A stretch of 7,266 nt of DNA from Actinomycetota bacterium. GTDB taxonomy: Bacteria > Desulfobacterota > Deferrimicrobia > Deferrimicrobiales > Deferrimicrobiaceae. The notes beneath the pieces are model-generated. The model saw only the letters and a program-made list of their open reading frames with translations. It had not been told where the DNA came from and did no database searches. Where the stretch lies: positions 1 to 7,266 of the forward strand of contig JAENIX010000038.1 in assembly GCA_016844415.1 (NCBI GenBank). Reading direction: 5' to 3'. This document shows, piece by piece, positions 5,725 through 7,266 of the stretch; positions within the stretch are counted from its first letter, which is position 1, and every line of letters begins with the position of its first letter. The position numbers and the translations under genes were made by a program.

Positions 5725-7160
5725 TCATCGAGTGCTCCGCGTGCAGCACGCGGTTCCGGCTGGACGAAGCCAGGATAAAGGGAAGGGGCGCTCGCGTGCG
5801 GTGCCGCCGGTGCGGGGAGTCCATCCTCGTTCTCAAGCCCGGGGAGCCGCAGGCCCAGGCTCGCACGGACAGCGACTCCCTGGACCTTCGATCCGCGGTG
5901 AGGGAATCCTTCGAAGGCCGCAGGGAGGCCGGGAAGGATGCAGCGGCAATAACGCCCGCGCCCCCGGGCCTCGATTCGGCCGCGCCAGCGTCTCCATTCG
6001 TGGAAATGCGCCCTCCGGGGAAGGACGATATCGACCTGGCTTTCGACAAGATCCTCTTTTCCGGCAGGACGGAAGAACCCGCTCCCGCCATGGAGGAGGA
6101 GCCCGAAGACCTGGCGATTGACTTCCGGCCCGAAGAGAAGGTGGACCTCACAGGGGACAAGTTGCCGGATCTCGTCACCGATTTCGAGACGTCCCCCGGG
6201 GCGAGCTTTCAGCCGCCGGAGGAAGCCGGCCGCGAGGAAGCAGCCGCGGTATCCGCTCCTTCCGATTTCATGGTGAGCGATGCGGATACTCTCGATTTCC
6301 TGAAAAAAGAATACGGAAAGGAAAAGGAAGATAAGGCACCGGCGGAGCTCGACATCTCCGGCAGCCTCAGGCGGGACCCGGCAATTCCTCTCGAGCCGGA
6401 AGAAGTTCCCGAAACACCTCTTCGCGCCTCCGGGCCCGCACCGGATGCGGAAAAACCGGTCCCTCTCCCCCCGCAGGACTACGAGGCGCAATTGATTGAA
6501 GCGGCTGCCCCGGCGCTCGATCCAGCAATCAATCCCCCGCCGGTGGAAACACCTCCCGAAAGAGAACCAACGCCGGAAAAGGAGCCCTTGCCTTCGAAGC
6601 AGCCGGAGCCCTGGAAGCCCGTATCCCGGTCTCTCCGTCCTTCCCCGATCGCCCTGCTTCTCGTTTTTCTCGCCCTTTCAGGCGGCGGAGCATACCTCGG
6701 CTTCACGAAGGGCGGGCAGGATCTCCTGCGCGGCCTGTTCCCCGGGATGGAATCGCTGTGGAAAGGCGGAGTCGCCAAGAGCGGCCCGCAATTCGACCTC
6801 AGGAACCTGATCGGCTACTACGAACGCGACACGAATGCGGGAGACCTGTTCATCATAAAGGGGCAGATCGTGAACGCCGGACGCACCAGGAAAAACAGTA
6901 TCCGGATCCACGCAGGGATTCTCGACGACAAGGACAGGACAATCGGGGAAACGTCCTGCTACGCCGGGAACGATATCCCCGGTGAGACCTTGCGCACCGC
7001 CACGCGCGAAAAGATCGAGGAAATGCTTTCCAACCGGTTCGGAGACCGTCTGGTGAACATTGAAATTCCGCCCGGTAAATCCGTTCCGTTCAAGGTGGTG
7101 TTCTTCGACGCTCCCGACGGGATCAGCGCCTACCGGCTGGAGGTGAAAGAGGGGGAATGA
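5721..7160 (+). CDS. Zinc-ribbon protein with one membrane helix and a C-terminal DUF3426-like domain
   Basis: The 479-residue product has no firmly known function. Residues 1-39 form a zinc ribbon of the MJ0042/zinc_ribbon type: C5-x2-C8 and C28-x2-C31 inside IECSACSTRFRLDEARI and RVRCRRCGESILVLKP. About 40-305 is a long acidic, proline-rich, probably disordered linker with recurring short motifs such as DIDLAFDK (103-110), DLAIDF (130-135), DLVTDF (150-155) and DTLDFL (189-194). A hydrophobic helix follows at about 308-326 (SPIALLLVFLALSGGGAYLG). The rest (about 357-479) is a beta-rich domain resembling DUF3426, with IIKGQIVNAGRTRKNSIRIH at 378-397 and IPPGKSVPFKVVFFDAP at 449-465. A positive flank before the helix and no signal peptide suggest the ribbon is cytoplasmic and the C-terminal domain is outside. 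The ATG overlaps the hpt stop (ATGA), with GGAG 7 bases upstream. It is the last gene of the operon. Confidence 0.85.
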   Translation: MIIECSACSTRFRLDEARIKGRGARVRCRRCGESILVLKPGEPQAQARTDSDSLDLRSAVRESFEGRREAGKDAAAITPAPPGLDSAAPASPFVEMRPPGKDDIDLAFDKILFSGRTEEPAPAMEEEPEDLAIDFRPEEKVDLTGDKLPDLVTDFETSPGASFQPPEEAGREEAAAVSAPSDFMVSDADTLDFLKKEYGKEKEDKAPAELDISGSLRRDPAIPLEPEEVPETPLRASGPAPDAEKPVPLPPQDYEAQLIEAAAPALDPAINPPPVETPPEREPTPEKEPLPSKQPEPWKPVSRSLRPSPIALLLVFLALSGGGAYLGFTKGGQDLLRGLFPGMESLWKGGVAKSGPQFDLRNLIGYYERDTNAGDLFIIKGQIVNAGRTRKNSIRIHAGILDDKDRTIGETSCYAGNDIPGETLRTATREKIEEMLSNRFGDRLVNIEIPPGKSVPFKVVFFDAPDGISAYRLEVKEGE

Positions 7161-7163
7161 CAG

Positions 7164-7204
7164 GGCGCAGCGCACACGCTGCGCCACGGCCGCATTCGCG
7201 GGCC
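7164..7204 (+). terminator. Tandem hairpins, possible terminator between convergent genes
   Basis: The first hairpin has a perfect 9-bp stem, GGCGCAGCG (7164-7172) with CGCTGCGCC (7177-7185), and the loop CACA. A second follows: CCGC (7190-7193) pairs with GCGG (7198-7201) around ATTC, and GG (7188-7189) can pair with CC (7203-7204) across a bulged G. Then comes the pyrimidine-rich TATTTCTTCT. Only the second stem is followed by T residues and the run is imperfect, so intrinsic termination is plausible but not certain. The structures lie 3' of the zinc-ribbon gene and overlap the stop codon of the convergent frame. Confidence 0.45.
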
Positions 7205-7266
7205 TATTTCTTCTGGTCGTCGGTCTTGGCGGGGGTTACGTCGACCTCGTTCTTGTCCTTCATCGA
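7204..7266 (-). CDS. C-terminal end of an unidentified convergent gene, cut by right edge
   Basis: A minus-strand frame enters at the right edge and ends with TAG at 7206-7204. It gives 20 visible residues, SMKDKNEVDVTPAKTDDQKK. This lysine/aspartate-rich tail is typical of a charged, disordered protein end, but it is too short to identify the family. An ATG at 7263-7261 would give only 19 residues, so the gene probably starts outside the window. That this is coding is inferred from composition and from convergence at the hairpins; it could be chance. Confidence 0.4.
   Translation of the reverse strand, partial: SMKDKNEVDVTPAKTDDQKK

Noticed and set aside
5670..6491. 273-residue minus-strand frame opposite the zinc-ribbon gene
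   Set aside because: Arg/Phe/Gly-rich with no motifs; the plus-strand frame has a zinc ribbon, a ribosome site and an overlap with hpt.

Overview
The window is GC-rich and densely coding. It looks like the chromosome of an anaerobic or facultatively anaerobic bacterium, most likely a Desulfobacterota/'Deltaproteobacteria'-type lineage. This is inferred from three things: a very large two-ATPase-domain activase of the 2-hydroxyacyl-CoA dehydratase / benzoyl-CoA reductase activator type; a short Tat gene pair; and an N-terminal zinc-ribbon plus C-terminal DUF3426-like protein. I see no tRNA, rRNA, CRISPR array, insertion sequence or phage gene. No stretch over 300 bases lacks a gene; the longest gap is the 226-base divergent intergenic region.

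Left half, minus strand (3764 down to 1): a two-gene operon. The first gene (GTG start at 3764) encodes a 1015-residue protein with two tandem ASKHA/BcrAD_BadFG ATPase domains, a four-cysteine patch and a DUF2229-like region. The second gene (GTG start at 720) overlaps the first gene's stop by a GTGA overlap and runs off the left edge. Its 240 visible residues look like a 2-hydroxyacyl-CoA dehydratase (HgdB-like) type module. In many anaerobes, as I recall the family, these modules form one long polypeptide. Here they are split but apparently translationally coupled.

Middle (3765-3990): a divergent control region. It holds a plausible promoter for the activase operon. It also holds a perfect 33-bp dyad made of two identical 12-bp palindromes whose centres are 21 bp apart, which strongly suggests an operator for a regulator binding as a pair of dimers. 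It sits between the activase operon and the Tat operon and could control either or both.

Right half, plus strand (3991-7160): a tightly packed operon. In order it encodes a TatA/TatB-family subunit, TatC, a hypoxanthine-type phosphoribosyltransferase (TTG start overlapping the tatC stop), and a 479-residue protein with an N-terminal CxxC...CxxC zinc ribbon, a long acidic proline-rich linker, one membrane helix and a C-terminal DUF3426-like domain. The last three genes are joined by 4-base overlaps (TTGA, ATGA), so co-translation is likely. The Tat proteins export folded, often cofactor-bearing proteins, Hpt does purine salvage, and the last protein is probably a bitopic membrane protein of unknown role. 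After it come two hairpins and the probable C-terminal end of a convergent minus-strand gene at the right edge.
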